A DNA stretch of 64,000 nucleotides from Elusimicrobiota bacterium (GTDB taxonomy: Bacteria; Elusimicrobiota; Endomicrobiia; Endomicrobiales; Endomicrobiaceae). Where the stretch lies: positions 1-64,000 of the forward strand of contig JAISQF010000002.1 in the NCBI GenBank assembly GCA_031274365.1, in the 5' to 3' direction. Shown in pieces: positions 53,101 through 62,094 of the stretch. A program made the position numbers and the translations under genes. The number at the start of each line of letters is the position of its first letter. Within the stretch, counting starts at the first letter, position 1. The notes under the pieces are model-generated. The model had not been told where the DNA came from, did no database searches, and was given only the letters and a program-made list of their open reading frames with translations.

Positions 53101-54881
53101 TAAGCGCTATTTTTAATCTTGATATTGAGTCCGAGGGGAAAGTTAATTTTTTGCTTAAAAGTTCCGGCTCTTTGGCAAATCCCGACATTAAATTTTTATT
53201 AAGCTCTATAAACGGTTCAATAATGTCTATTCCTTATGATTATGCAAATATAGAATTTGAAGTTTCTCAAAACAGAGCAGTGATAAAAAACGCAAGAGTC
53301 TATAAAAGCAATATGTTGGATTTGGCCGTATCGGGAGATTTTCCTTTTTGGCTTGACCCTGCCGTTAAATCAAAAATTTCAGAAAGAAATATAAATATTA
53401 TTTACGGTATGCGTAATTCTAATTTACATATATTGGAATATTTGACGGAAGGTTTTGTAAAAGCAAAATCGGGCAGTTTTGCGATAGAGGGAAATGTCTC
53501 GGGCATTATTGACAATATAGAAAATAGCGGGAAGTTGGTCGTCAATAACGGCGCGATTGATATGGAAGATATTTTTGGAAGAATAAAAAATATGGAGGTG
53601 GATATCGAATGGAATGGAAATCAAATTAAGGTAAATGAATTTGTCGGGAAGTCGGGATCAGGGCAGATAAATATTACGGGAGGCGGATATATAAATTCTT
53701 CAGACGTCTATGGAAATTTTACTTTAGAAGATTTGGATATTAGAGTTTTTACGACGGGTAAAGGAGTTCCCGTGAGAATATCAGAGCTTCCTATTTCAGG
53801 CGGATTATTAAACGATGCCTCGAGAGGAAATCCCACATTTGATATTACTATTTTAGGCAGTCTTGAAAATCCAAAAGTTTCAGGCGTAATTGTTTTAGAA
53901 AATACGCATTTTAATTATGTGGAACAAGACGCCGATCCTTCGTCTTTTCTTAATTCCATAGATTATAATGTCGATATTATGTCTGGGAAAAATACGAATT
54001 TTGAGAATACAAATATGTTGTTGTTATTAAATGGAAAAGTAAATATAAAAGGAAAATATCCCAATATTATGACAAACGGATCGGCTGAAAGTTACAGCGG
54101 TTTTATTAGATACCTTGGCGTTAGTTTTGAAATTGTGGACGCTAAGATTGAAATTATAGACAATGTCGTTTTTGTAAGCGGAGAAGCCAACACTGTGGTA
54201 TTAGATAAGAAAACTGGAGCGGAAGAAACTATGCGCGTTGGAGTTGAAAGATCAAGCATTGAGGATTTGATATTGAAATTCTCGTCTAAAGACGATCCCA
54301 CTTTGGACTCGAGAGTTGTTTATTCAAGAATTTTAGGCGTCGGAACGGGGTCGGAAAACGGCGACGATTACGTTAATAAAAACACTTCGGATTTGGCTTT
54401 GCGCCAGAAAGCTTTTAGATTTTTTAACGAGAATGCGACAATGCCTTTTACGCAGACAATTTTAAGAAAAGTGGGGATTGTGGACAGCTTAAAAATATCT
54501 TATGTCAATACCGATGTGCAAAAAAAACAAGCCGCTACAAATACGTCGGCTGAAAACGGCGAAGTTCCAAGCGGTAATTCGGAACCCATAAGTTTGACAA
54601 GTTTGCTTTATGGAACAAAATATTCTTTTGAAAAAAATATCACTAATCAAATGACGTTTGGATATTCGATAATATTTGATCAAATCAATAGAAATAACGC
54701 CGACAGCAGCGTGCGTAATAATGACGAACTTGCTTTAAGACATGAAATTGAAATGAAGTATAGACTGACGAATAATTTATTTATAGACGCCACTTATGAA
54801 TTATTGCCGGAAAATTCTATTTTTGAGCCGGATAGAAGAATTATGCTTCAGCAGCAAATTAGATTCGGCGGGCGTAAATAA
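50175..54881 (+). CDS. tamB: TamB-like translocation and assembly protein (AsmA/DUF490 family)
   Basis: Very long envelope protein (1568 residues) anchored in the inner membrane by one N-terminal helix (about 12-38). The rest is predicted beta-rich periplasmic repeats forming a lipid-transfer groove, as known for TamB/AsmA-like proteins. The C-terminal 350 residues are the conserved TamB domain, ending in beta-strands (FGYSIIFDQINRN, EIEMKYRLTNNLFIDATYELLPEN). It is followed by bamA, whereas proteobacterial tamB sits with tamA; no TamA is present. A BamA-TamB partnership is therefore likely. Confidence 0.88.
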   Translation: MKINLKKINLKKIIYIISCVFLLIMILFLLSFIMSFLTSKCLSKISGQKIAVDFMSISFLRHEITADKIAIGNEIVINKILVTLSPFISSSENPFAYKGRIKISEIELNVDDKSLPRDNFISGGRLSEILFAARDFKLSIEKISIKANDNVYRISSIDFYSSYNTAGVLGVYEYQKDRAEFSLEFLPKEKNILNVVLRVKAGNKAPWFVYADGIFNLDNFDFNQNVSIEKTSDRDFQTSDLIGKAVKENGKLNVNLKGSLGKVDIVSGNLKRFDFKGLIDFSKINKNIDSKLKINSVYNNINSYKVRLETDNFSLYGLNFGNFSVDISKSGEGLYDIIYNYGQNRQALIKRFPDSLIEFQILLNKKTAGSGWINTDKGEADINVPGIAVRDIPFSPFNGDNPTGRASFAGTIAGESGGRIDFKILNFKTTKIANLDIFGILEKKDEIYRLNFYSADNSIFLNLLKDKDGLSFADLRFSKSKIDRILAIFGISIDITGIAKGAIVYERDVHLDIAIDIADGIFYGNPYKELSLKSQMTANFINIDNFTLTDDKGEIIAKINAALDFSKPNTNSYIDFELNNFTIEGIKVSALLAFRGQFVGDKINGIISGDFIKAEDLTFNGVSAKATVSKNEVFISKFKTQNGLSGELWYQFNQAVISADAQFKNSDFSNVVKDLKAVVNMKFNISGKIENPQIECDILLKDANYRGIPFSLKSRYAQKDGAAYIEGGNILVGKDGKISFGGEYSRFNEVKILFENIPLDILEKMDILENLELKGFISGNGIVRNNNGFAQANIFFNGKNMSLLGIKLDEFKSNARIQRKSISINDAFVKIADTEIQNINGFYENRTYKLDMKLVNAHLSYFDVFGNIALSGKITDDGKETVYSGQLDLDDFWINRTRLSNYKTEYEIKDKTFLLSHKGRIGKDGDLSLEFDFKNKPTIKSFEITDKVSAFRADAVFDKNDFVLNVDGENINIDFLSAIFNLDIESEGKVNFLLKSSGSLANPDIKFLLSSINGSIMSIPYDYANIEFEVSQNRAVIKNARVYKSNMLDLAVSGDFPFWLDPAVKSKISERNINIIYGMRNSNLHILEYLTEGFVKAKSGSFAIEGNVSGIIDNIENSGKLVVNNGAIDMEDIFGRIKNMEVDIEWNGNQIKVNEFVGKSGSGQINITGGGYINSSDVYGNFTLEDLDIRVFTTGKGVPVRISELPISGGLLNDASRGNPTFDITILGSLENPKVSGVIVLENTHFNYVEQDADPSSFLNSIDYNVDIMSGKNTNFENTNMLLLLNGKVNIKGKYPNIMTNGSAESYSGFIRYLGVSFEIVDAKIEIIDNVVFVSGEANTVVLDKKTGAEETMRVGVERSSIEDLILKFSSKDDPTLDSRVVYSRILGVGTGSENGDDYVNKNTSDLALRQKAFRFFNENATMPFTQTILRKVGIVDSLKISYVNTDVQKKQAATNTSAENGEVPSGNSEPISLTSLLYGTKYSFEKNITNQMTFGYSIIFDQINRNNADSSVRNNDELALRHEIEMKYRLTNNLFIDATYELLPENSIFEPDRRIMLQQQIRFGGRK

Positions 54882-54986
54882 TTAGAATTAGCCGTTAGAA
54901 TACGGCGATGCCGCGCAATTATAATCTTAAGCCCGTAATTTTATACTATAATAATATAATAAACGGCGGCAAAATGTGAAATATGT

Positions 54987-54992
54987 TATAAT
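54987..54992 (+). promoter_or_regulatory. Putative extended -10 promoter for bamA
   Basis: TATAAT preceded by TGT (54984-54986), the extended -10 form, 68 bases before the bamA start. No clear -35 box. The 165-base gap also holds a GC-rich CCGTTAGAATACGG inverted sequence near 54892-54905. Confidence 0.45.
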
Positions 54993-55059
54993 CTTTGACG
55001 AAATTAGAAAGCAACTTAAAAAATATAAAAAATAAGTGCAAAAATAAATGGAGAGAGTG

Positions 55060-57345
55060 ATGAGAAGAGTTATGATTTTCGCGTTGTGTCTGATAATACT
55101 ATGCGTTTCTTTTTCTTACGCCGACGATATTATTAGAAGTATTTCCGTCGTTGGATTAAAAAATGTAAAACAGAAAACCGTTTTATCCGAAATACAGTCA
55201 AAGAGAGGAAAAGCTTTTTCAGACGATACAGTGAGAGAAGATATTAAAGCTATTTTTGAAATGAATTCTTTTGACGGCGCTCAATATAATTTTAATGAAA
55301 ATACCGGAGCTTTGACATTTACGGTTGAGGAAAGACCTTATATTGAAAATATTGATTTTAAGGGAAATAAAGAGTTTTCAAGAAGTAAACTCAGAAAAGA
55401 AAGCGTTCTAAAACAAAAAGGTTATTTTAGCCAATTGGATTTAGACGAATCTATAGAAAAAATCAGCGTTCTATATAAAAATAAAGGTTATACGGACGTT
55501 CAGATAGACGCTTATCCTGTCACAAATCCTTCCACAAATAAAATGACTATAAATTTTCTTATCACGGAAAATAATAAAGTTACTATCGGCGTAGTCAATG
55601 TCGACGGGGTTGAAGCGTATAAAGAAAAGAAAATTCTGCGTTTGATAAAAAGGACAAGACCCGGAAAAGTATTTAATGAGGATTTCTATCGAGAGGATTT
55701 AACTTCCGTTGAAACATTTTATAGAGAAAACGGTTTTTTAGATTATAAGTTATTATCGTCTTCCATTACTTATAACGACGACAGAACAAAAATTTCTATC
55801 AATATAGCCGTAAGCGAAGGCCCAAAATATAAATTGGGAGATGTGACTTTTTGGGGAAACAGCGTTATCAGCGACAAAGATGTCGGCAAAGTTATTAGGT
55901 TGAAAAAAGGAAAAATTTATAAGCAAAGCGCTATAAATGAAACTTTGCAGACTATGTATGAGGCTTATTCGGACAAGGGTTATCTGTATGCTCAAATAGG
56001 CCCCGAATTTCAAAGAGCGGAAGGCAATGTTTTGAATATAACTTTTCAAATACAAGAAGGGTTTGAAGTGTATGTCGGAGAAATTTATATAGACGGTTTG
56101 GAGACTACGAAAGAGAAAGTGATAAGGAGAGAAATTCGTCTAAAAAAGGGCGATCCTTTGGCGGCTAATAAAGTGCGGCGGAGCGTGGAGCGCATATATA
56201 ATTTAGGATTTATAGATTCTGTCGAGCCGCAATTGCTTCCGACGAGACAAAGAGACGTTATGGATATAGAAATGAGCGTGGTCGAGGGAAGACCCGGTAT
56301 GATTTCAGCCGGAATCGGTTATTCTTCTATCGACGAATTTGTAGGTTCGATACAATTGCAGCATTTGAATTTATTTGGTTTGGGACAAAGGTTGAATTTA
56401 TTAACCGAATTTGGTTTTGGGCCGAGCGCCAGAAGAAATTATCAAATAGATTGGACCGAGCCTTATTTATTTGACCGCAATATGAGTCTGACATTAAGCG
56501 CTTATCAAATAGAAAGAACGAGAGATTATGATATTGTGTCGAGCGCTTATAGATATAGAGAGCAAAGAACCGGAGGGGCGGTGACCGTAGGCCCGAGAAT
56601 CAGCGACGTTGTTTTTCTTTCCGTGGGATATTCTTTAGAGCATGTCCGTCTTTCTGATTTTAAGTTTGGCGATTCTTATAACGAACAAATATCCTATGCT
56701 AAATTTTTGGCCGATACGGGAATATCAAAAGACAATATTTCAAGCATCATCACATCAATTGCTTACGATACGCGCGACTTTTATTTTGATCCTTCGCGCG
56801 GACAGAGACAGTCTTTAACGACGCGCGTGGCGAGCGATAATTTGGGCGGGGACGCAAATTTTATTAAATCCTCTTTTAGATCGTCATGGTATTTTCCGAC
56901 AATTTGGAGATTTGTTTTGGGAGTCAATTTTACAGCCGCAAGAGTGGAAGGATATAAAGGTCAAGACGTGCCTATCTATGAAAGATTTTATATAGGCGGC
57001 GCGGATACGGTCAGAGGATATGATTATCAGCAAATAGGTTATTCCGGTGGAGCAAAAGTAATGAGCGTTGTAAATGTCGAATACAAATTTCCTATAATAA
57101 TGGAAAAAAGAAGAACAATACTTCAAGGAGTTTTCTTTTATGACGTGGGAGGCTCTTGGGAGAATATAGGATATATAAATACGGATATAGGAAATGAAAA
57201 CGACAATCTGCGGCAGGGCGTTGGTTTTGGCATAAGATTTGCCACGCCGATGTTTCCGTTGAGAATTGACTGGGGATACGGCTTAAATCATAAAGAAGGC
57301 GAGAAGATGCAGAAATTTTACTTTTCCATAGGAAATATATTTTAA
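55060..57345 (+). CDS. bamA: Outer-membrane protein assembly factor BamA
   Basis: Outer-membrane insertase for beta-barrel proteins. The start at 55060 follows GGAGAGAG; an ATG four codons earlier lies in that ribosome site. The 761 residues have a signal peptide (cleaved near SYADD) and five POTRA domains to about residue 415 (VVGLKNVKQKTV, VDGVEAYKEKKI, FWGNSVISDKDV and others). The C-terminal barrel carries the conserved VRGYDYQQIG motif and ends in an aromatic residue (GNIF), as barrel proteins do. lpxD follows directly. The skp/ompH gene often found between them is absent. Confidence 0.94.
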   Translation: MRRVMIFALCLIILCVSFSYADDIIRSISVVGLKNVKQKTVLSEIQSKRGKAFSDDTVREDIKAIFEMNSFDGAQYNFNENTGALTFTVEERPYIENIDFKGNKEFSRSKLRKESVLKQKGYFSQLDLDESIEKISVLYKNKGYTDVQIDAYPVTNPSTNKMTINFLITENNKVTIGVVNVDGVEAYKEKKILRLIKRTRPGKVFNEDFYREDLTSVETFYRENGFLDYKLLSSSITYNDDRTKISINIAVSEGPKYKLGDVTFWGNSVISDKDVGKVIRLKKGKIYKQSAINETLQTMYEAYSDKGYLYAQIGPEFQRAEGNVLNITFQIQEGFEVYVGEIYIDGLETTKEKVIRREIRLKKGDPLAANKVRRSVERIYNLGFIDSVEPQLLPTRQRDVMDIEMSVVEGRPGMISAGIGYSSIDEFVGSIQLQHLNLFGLGQRLNLLTEFGFGPSARRNYQIDWTEPYLFDRNMSLTLSAYQIERTRDYDIVSSAYRYREQRTGGAVTVGPRISDVVFLSVGYSLEHVRLSDFKFGDSYNEQISYAKFLADTGISKDNISSIITSIAYDTRDFYFDPSRGQRQSLTTRVASDNLGGDANFIKSSFRSSWYFPTIWRFVLGVNFTAARVEGYKGQDVPIYERFYIGGADTVRGYDYQQIGYSGGAKVMSVVNVEYKFPIIMEKRRTILQGVFFYDVGGSWENIGYINTDIGNENDNLRQGVGFGIRFATPMFPLRIDWGYGLNHKEGEKMQKFYFSIGNIF

Positions 57346-57355
57346 GGATAAAAAA

Positions 57356-58408
57356 ATGAAATTAACCTTAGAGCAGCTTGCAAATTTAGTGTCGGGCGAA
57401 CTTATAGGAGAGAAAAGCAAGGAAGTAACAAATGCGTCCGGACTTTTAGAGGCCGATCAAAATTGCGTTTCTTTTCTGGGAAATATGAAATATATTGAAG
57501 CGGCTAAAAATACAAAAGCCGGAGTAATATTTATTTCTAAAGATACTAATGAAAAAGATTTCGCCGGTAAAAATGTAATTAAAGTTGCGAATATGCAATA
57601 CGCTTATGCGATGGTTTTAGAGATTATAGACAAAGAGCGCAGAAATGCGGTAAAGCCCGGCATTAGCGAAAAGGCCTGCGTTTTTGCGTCGGCAAAAATT
57701 GGGAAAAATGTTTATATAGGACAATTTGCGACTATTGACGAGAACGCTCAAATCGGCGACGGGACAAAAATTTTTCCAAATGTTTATATCGGAGTTAATG
57801 TAAAGATAGGAAAAGACTGTATTATTTATCCAAATGTCGTCGTCAGAGAAAATGCCGTTATTGGCGATAGAGTTATTTTGCAGCCTAATGTAGTAATTGG
57901 CGGAGACGGTTTTGGTTTTGCCGCGATAAACGGCGAAAATAAAAAAATCCCGCAGATAGGAAATGTTGAGATAGGAAACGACGTCGAGATAGGCGCAAAT
58001 ACCACTGTTGACAGGGCTACGACTGATTCGACAAGAATCGGCGGCGGAACGAAAATAGATAATTTGGTTCAAATAGCTCATAATGTTCAGATAGGACAAA
58101 ATTGTTTAATAGTCGCTCAATGCGGAATATCGGGTTCTACAAAAATAGGCAATAATACAATTATTGGCGGACAAACGGGACTTGCCGGGCATATTGAAAT
58201 AGGCAATAACGTTTTAATAGCAAGCCAATCCGGGATTTCCGGAAGCGTTAAAGACGGTCAAAAAGTCGGCGGAAATCCTATGGCAGAATTAAGTCAAAGC
58301 ATAAAGATAAGGGCTACTTTGAGAAAGTTGCCGCAAATGTATCAGGATATAAAAAATATTAAAAAAACATTAGGAGATGATAGTGGCAAAACAAACGACA
58401 ATATATAA
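57356..58408 (+). CDS. lpxD: UDP-3-O-acylglucosamine N-acyltransferase
   Basis: Third step of lipid A synthesis: adds the N-linked acyl chain. The 350 residues have the N-terminal uridine-binding domain (SGLLEADQNCVSFLGN) and a left-handed beta-helix of hexapeptide repeats. The catalytic histidine is in VQIAHNVQIG, and GHIEIGNNVLI follows. The C-terminal helix is short. It precedes lpxC with a 26-base overlap. Confidence 0.93.
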   Translation: MKLTLEQLANLVSGELIGEKSKEVTNASGLLEADQNCVSFLGNMKYIEAAKNTKAGVIFISKDTNEKDFAGKNVIKVANMQYAYAMVLEIIDKERRNAVKPGISEKACVFASAKIGKNVYIGQFATIDENAQIGDGTKIFPNVYIGVNVKIGKDCIIYPNVVVRENAVIGDRVILQPNVVIGGDGFGFAAINGENKKIPQIGNVEIGNDVEIGANTTVDRATTDSTRIGGGTKIDNLVQIAHNVQIGQNCLIVAQCGISGSTKIGNNTIIGGQTGLAGHIEIGNNVLIASQSGISGSVKDGQKVGGNPMAELSQSIKIRATLRKLPQMYQDIKNIKKTLGDDSGKTNDNI

Positions 58409-59234
58409 AGAAATTTCAATAGAAGGCATAGGTCTGCATACGGGTAAAGAGAGCAAAATTGTTTTCAAACCCTCTTTAGACGATAAGGGCATTCGTTTTG
58501 TCAGAGTTGATCTTGAGCAAAAAACTGAAATAGAGGCAAATTGGCGCAATGCGGTTTCTTCTCAAGCGGTGAGAGGCAGCGTGATAAAAAAGGACGATGC
58601 TTTTGTTTATACGATAGAGCATATTTTAGCTTCGGCGCACGCTTTTGGAATTGACAATTTAACCGTTGAGATAAATTGCAGCGAGCCTCCGATTCTTGAC
58701 GGAAGCGCAAAGATGTTTGCCAAAGCTCTTTTAGAAGCCGGAATTAAAGAGCTTGAAAGCGATAAACTTTATTATACCGTTAGAGAGCCTATGAGGTTTG
58801 AAATTGGCAAAAGTAAATATTGCGTTTTTCCATGTGATAGACTTGAAATAGACTGCACCATAAGTTTTGACCATCCTTTCTTACAAGTTCAGCATTTTAC
58901 AATTGCGCAAATCGATAAAGATTCTTTTATAAATGAAATAGCTCCCGCAAAAACATTTTGTTTTGATTATGAAATAGAAGCGCTGCGCAAAAACGGATTA
59001 GCGCTTGGCGGTTCTATGGATAATGCCATAGTCATAGGTATCAATGGAATTCATAATGAAGAACCTTTGAGATACGGCGACGAATTTGTCCGTCATAAAG
59101 TATTGGATTTAGTCGGAGATCTGTATTTGGCGGGACGCGGCATAAAAGGCCAGATTGTGGCCGAAAGGCCGGGGCATAAAAATAATATTGATTTCGTTCG
59201 AGAATTTGTAAAAAAAGCTGAGCTTGTGAAATAG
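58383..59234 (+). CDS. lpxC: UDP-3-O-acyl-N-acetylglucosamine deacetylase
   Basis: Committed zinc deacetylase of lipid A synthesis. GTG 58383 is preferred as start because AGGAG at 58372-58376 then has a six-base spacing; ATG 58377 directly touches that site. This gives 284 residues, near the usual 300. The start reads AKQTTIYKEISIEGIGLHTG. Zinc ligands are in YTIEHILAS and RHKVLDLVGDL, and the catalytic histidine is in ERPGHKNN. Confidence 0.93.
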   Translation: MAKQTTIYKEISIEGIGLHTGKESKIVFKPSLDDKGIRFVRVDLEQKTEIEANWRNAVSSQAVRGSVIKKDDAFVYTIEHILASAHAFGIDNLTVEINCSEPPILDGSAKMFAKALLEAGIKELESDKLYYTVREPMRFEIGKSKYCVFPCDRLEIDCTISFDHPFLQVQHFTIAQIDKDSFINEIAPAKTFCFDYEIEALRKNGLALGGSMDNAIVIGINGIHNEEPLRYGDEFVRHKVLDLVGDLYLAGRGIKGQIVAERPGHKNNIDFVREFVKKAELVK

Positions 59235-59248
59235 TTAAGGAGGCATTT

Positions 59249-59713
59249 ATGGTTGAATTAAAAGAAGGCGAAAAATTGTTGACTCATCAGGAAGTATTAA
59301 AAATCATACCGCATAGGTATCCTTTTATTTTGATTGATAAAGTTAAAATAAATTCAAACGAGCCGACAAAAGTCGTCGGATATAAATGCGTAAGCGGCAA
59401 TGAGAATTTTTTTATGGGACATTTTCCCGGAGCGCCTATAATGCCGGGCGTTTTAATAGTTGAAGCGATGGCGCAGACTGCCTGCGTTTTGTTTTTAGGA
59501 AATCCTCAGACGAAAAACTGTCTCGCATATTTTATGGGAATAGATAATGTTCGTTTTAGGCAAGCCGTAAAACCGGGAGACGTTTTAGAGATTCATGTAG
59601 AAACGCTTAAATGGGTAGGCAGACGCGGAAAAGTTAAAGGCGAGGTTTTTGTAGATTCAACACTTGCGGCTGAAGCGGAATTTATGTTTATTATAGTCGA
59701 TAGACCGGAATAG
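59249..59713 (+). CDS. fabZ: 3-hydroxyacyl-ACP dehydratase FabZ
   Basis: Dehydrates 3-hydroxyacyl-ACP in fatty acid elongation, competing with LpxA and LpxD for the same hydroxyacyl-ACP. The 154 residues have [13 protein letters not shown] and the catalytic segment [20 protein letters not shown] with His and Glu. AAGGAGG before the ATG. Placement between lpxC and lpxA is the usual one in Gram-negative bacteria. Confidence 0.94.
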   Translation: MVELKEGEKLLTHQEVLKIIPHRYPFILIDKVKINSNEPTKVVGYKCVSGNENFFMGHFPGAPIMPGVLIVEAMAQTACVLFLGNPQTKNCLAYFMGIDNVRFRQAVKPGDVLEIHVETLKWVGRRGKVKGEVFVDSTLAAEAEFMFIIVDRPE

Positions 59714-59734
59714 AGAAAAGAAAGAGGAGTCAAA

Positions 59735-60502
59735 ATGAACTTAATACATAATAGCGCTGTGATAGACAAATCTGCAGAGATTGAAGATAATGTGGAGATA
59801 GGTCCTTTTTGCATTATAGGTCCTAAAACCGTTATAAAAAAAGGAACGAAAATACACGGACAATCAGTGATAGAATATTCCGACATAGGTTCAAATTGCG
59901 AGATATTTAATTTTGCTTCGATAGGAAAAAGACCTCAGGATATGAAATATAGAGGCGAGGAAACGAGAGTTATCGTCGGAGATTCCACCACTGTTCGCGA
60001 AAGCGTTACAATAAATAGAGGAACTGCGGCGGCAGGTCAAACGATAATTGGAAAAAATTGTTTGATAATGTCTTGCGGGCATATAGCGCATGACTGCATA
60101 ATAGGAGACAATGTTATAGTGGGATATTCTACGGGCATAGCCGGTCATGTCGAGGTTTCAAACAATGTGATTTTTAGCGGCGGCTGCGGAGTGCATCAAT
60201 TTTGTAAAATCGGAAAACTTGCGATGATAAGTGGCGGGACAAAAGTGACAATGGATGTTATTCCATACACTTTAGTGCACGGAGATAGAGCCGTTCTCGT
60301 CGGACTAAATACTATAGGTATGAAAAGAAATAATATGAAACTTTCCGATATTGAAGACGTTAAAAACGCTTATAGAATTCTCTTTGCGTCAAAACTTGTT
60401 TTAGAGGAAGCGGTTGAGAAATTAAAAAATCTCCAATCTCCCTGCATTAAAGATATTGTTGATTTTATTAAAGGTTCTCAAAGAGGGATAGTAAGACCAT
60501 GA
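59735..60502 (+). CDS. lpxA: UDP-GlcNAc acyltransferase LpxA, copy 1
   Basis: First step of lipid A synthesis, transferring a 3-hydroxyacyl chain from ACP to the 3-position of the UDP-sugar. The 255 residues begin with hexapeptide repeats (IHNSAVIDKSAEIEDNV) and include KRPQDMKYRGE. INRGTAAAGQT and the catalytic histidine in CGHIAHDC follow, then GHVEVSNNV and GVHQFCKIG. The C-terminal helical domain contains GDRAVLVGLN and GMKRNNM. Its stop overlaps the second lpxA by ATGA. Confidence 0.93.
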   Translation: MNLIHNSAVIDKSAEIEDNVEIGPFCIIGPKTVIKKGTKIHGQSVIEYSDIGSNCEIFNFASIGKRPQDMKYRGEETRVIVGDSTTVRESVTINRGTAAAGQTIIGKNCLIMSCGHIAHDCIIGDNVIVGYSTGIAGHVEVSNNVIFSGGCGVHQFCKIGKLAMISGGTKVTMDVIPYTLVHGDRAVLVGLNTIGMKRNNMKLSDIEDVKNAYRILFASKLVLEEAVEKLKNLQSPCIKDIVDFIKGSQRGIVRP

Positions 60503-61263
60503 TAGATAAAAGAGCGGTAATAGATGAATCTGCAATAATTGAGGATAATGTCAGTATCGGTCCGTTCACTGTCATAGGAAAAGACGTTGTGATAAAATCA
60601 GGAACCGTTATAGGCGCTAATTCTTCTATTGAATATGCCGAGATAGGAAACAATTGTAAAATTTCCAATTCGGTTTCAGTGGGTTCTCCGCCGCAGGATT
60701 TAAGTTATAAAGACGAGCTTTCAAAAGTTTTTATAGGCGGCGGGACGATTTTAAGAGAATTTGTCACTATAAACAGAGGGTCGGCAAAAACATTAAAAAC
60801 GGTCATAGGGGAAAATTGTTTTTTTATGGCTTGTTCTCATGCGGCTCATGATACAAGAGTCGGAGACAATGTGATTTTTGCAAACAATGCGGCTATTGGC
60901 GGACATGTGGAAGTGGGCGACAATACTTTTTTAGGCGGTCAATCCGGAGTGCATCAATTTTGTAAAATAGGCAGAGGAGTTATGGTGGGAGCGGGGTCGA
61001 TAGTAACTATGGACATTATTCCTTATGCGCTTTGTTGCGGCGACAGAGCTGTTCTTGACGGGTTAAATCTTGTGGGAATGAGACGCAAAAAGATGGGTCA
61101 AAAAGAAATTGACGATATAAAAAAGGCTTATCGCATATTATTTTTGTCAAAACTCTTGCTTAAAGACGCCGTTAGTGAAATTGAAAAAATTGATTGTATT
61201 TATGTTAAAGAAATTACGGACTTTATAAAAAATTCAAAAAGGGCGATAGCGCGTCCAAAATAA
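60499..61263 (+). CDS. lpxA: LpxA-like acyltransferase, copy 2
   Basis: Tandem paralogue of the preceding gene, 254 residues and fully framed, so not a decaying copy. The beta-helix starts RAVIDESAIIEDNV. Catalytic residues are kept (CSHAAHDT, GHVEVGDNT, GVHQFCKIG). The loop after INRG differs: INRGSAKTLKT here against INRGTAAAGQT in copy 1, and PPQDLSYKDE against RPQDMKYRGE. Such differences near the sugar pocket could alter choice between UDP-GlcNAc and the 3-amino sugar, or acyl chain length. Both would be useful beside gnnA/gnnB-like genes. Confidence 0.88.
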   Translation: MIDKRAVIDESAIIEDNVSIGPFTVIGKDVVIKSGTVIGANSSIEYAEIGNNCKISNSVSVGSPPQDLSYKDELSKVFIGGGTILREFVTINRGSAKTLKTVIGENCFFMACSHAAHDTRVGDNVIFANNAAIGGHVEVGDNTFLGGQSGVHQFCKIGRGVMVGAGSIVTMDIIPYALCCGDRAVLDGLNLVGMRRKKMGQKEIDDIKKAYRILFLSKLLLKDAVSEIEKIDCIYVKEITDFIKNSKRAIARPK

Positions 61264-61267
61264 AAAT

Positions 61268-62068
61268 ATGAAAAATATAGGGCTTATAGCGGGCAACGGC
61301 AGATTTCCTTTTTTAGCGGCGCAGGCGATAAAAAATGCGGGCGACAGGGTAATTTGCGCGGCGCTTAAAGAAGAAGCCGATAAAGAATTGGAAAATTTTT
61401 GCGATAAAATATCTTTTATATCCATAGGAAAATTTCAAAAAATTTTGGATTTTCTTAAAAGTGAAAATGTTAAAGAAGTGATAATGGCGGGGCAGGTAAA
61501 ACATGTAAAAATTTATTCCGCGATAATGATGGACTGGCGGGCTATAAAAGTTATGGCAAGTTTGATAAATAAAAAGACGGACACAATGTTAAAAACTTTT
61601 GCGGACGAATTTGAAAAAGACGGAATGCGTTTGATGCCGTCCACTCTTTATTTGAAAGATTTTATGGCTAAAAAAGGATTGATAGCGGGTAAAGAATTGT
61701 CGTCGTCTGAAAAAAGAGACGCTGATTTTGGATTTAAAATGGCAAAAGCGGTGGCTGGTCTTGACATAGGCCAAACTGTCGTCGTAAAAGACACTTCGGT
61801 TTTAGCCGTAGAGTCGGTTGAGGGAACGGACGAGTGTATAAAAAGAGCGTATAATTTAGGCGGTAAAGGAATAATAGTTTGTAAAGTTGCAAAGCCCAAT
61901 CAGGATTTTAGATTTGACGTTCCAGTTATAGGAATAAGAACAATAGAAGTGTTAAAAGAAAATAAAGCAAGAGCTATGGTTATAGAAGCTGATTCGACTT
62001 TAATTTTAGACGTTGACGAAACTTCAAAAAAAGCAAAACAAGCGGGGGTTACGATAATAGCTTTTTAA
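61268..62068 (+). CDS. lpxI: UDP-2,3-diacylglucosamine pyrophosphatase LpxI
   Basis: Cleaves UDP-2,3-diacylglucosamine to lipid X and UMP, the non-orthologous replacement for LpxH. The 266 residues have IAGNGRFPFLAAQAIKNAG at the N-terminus. GQVKHVKIY, EDM-type linker segments and a C-terminal domain with DIGQTVVVKD, GTDECIKRA and EADSTLILD follow. The family (DUF1009) is known from alpha-proteobacteria and others. No LpxH gene is seen in the window. Confidence 0.9.
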   Translation: MKNIGLIAGNGRFPFLAAQAIKNAGDRVICAALKEEADKELENFCDKISFISIGKFQKILDFLKSENVKEVIMAGQVKHVKIYSAIMMDWRAIKVMASLINKKTDTMLKTFADEFEKDGMRLMPSTLYLKDFMAKKGLIAGKELSSSEKRDADFGFKMAKAVAGLDIGQTVVVKDTSVLAVESVEGTDECIKRAYNLGGKGIIVCKVAKPNQDFRFDVPVIGIRTIEVLKENKARAMVIEADSTLILDVDETSKKAKQAGVTIIAF

Positions 62069-62094
62069 CAATATTTTTAGATTTTTCTAAGGAG

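Noticed and set aside
57617..58099. 160-residue frame on the minus strand inside lpxD
   Set aside because: It is the antisense of hexapeptide repeats in a well supported gene; it has no ribosome site and low-complexity composition.
57356..61263. Periodic six-residue repeats, looking like tandem DNA repeats
   Set aside because: They are protein hexapeptide repeats of LpxD and LpxA beta-helices; the DNA itself does not repeat.
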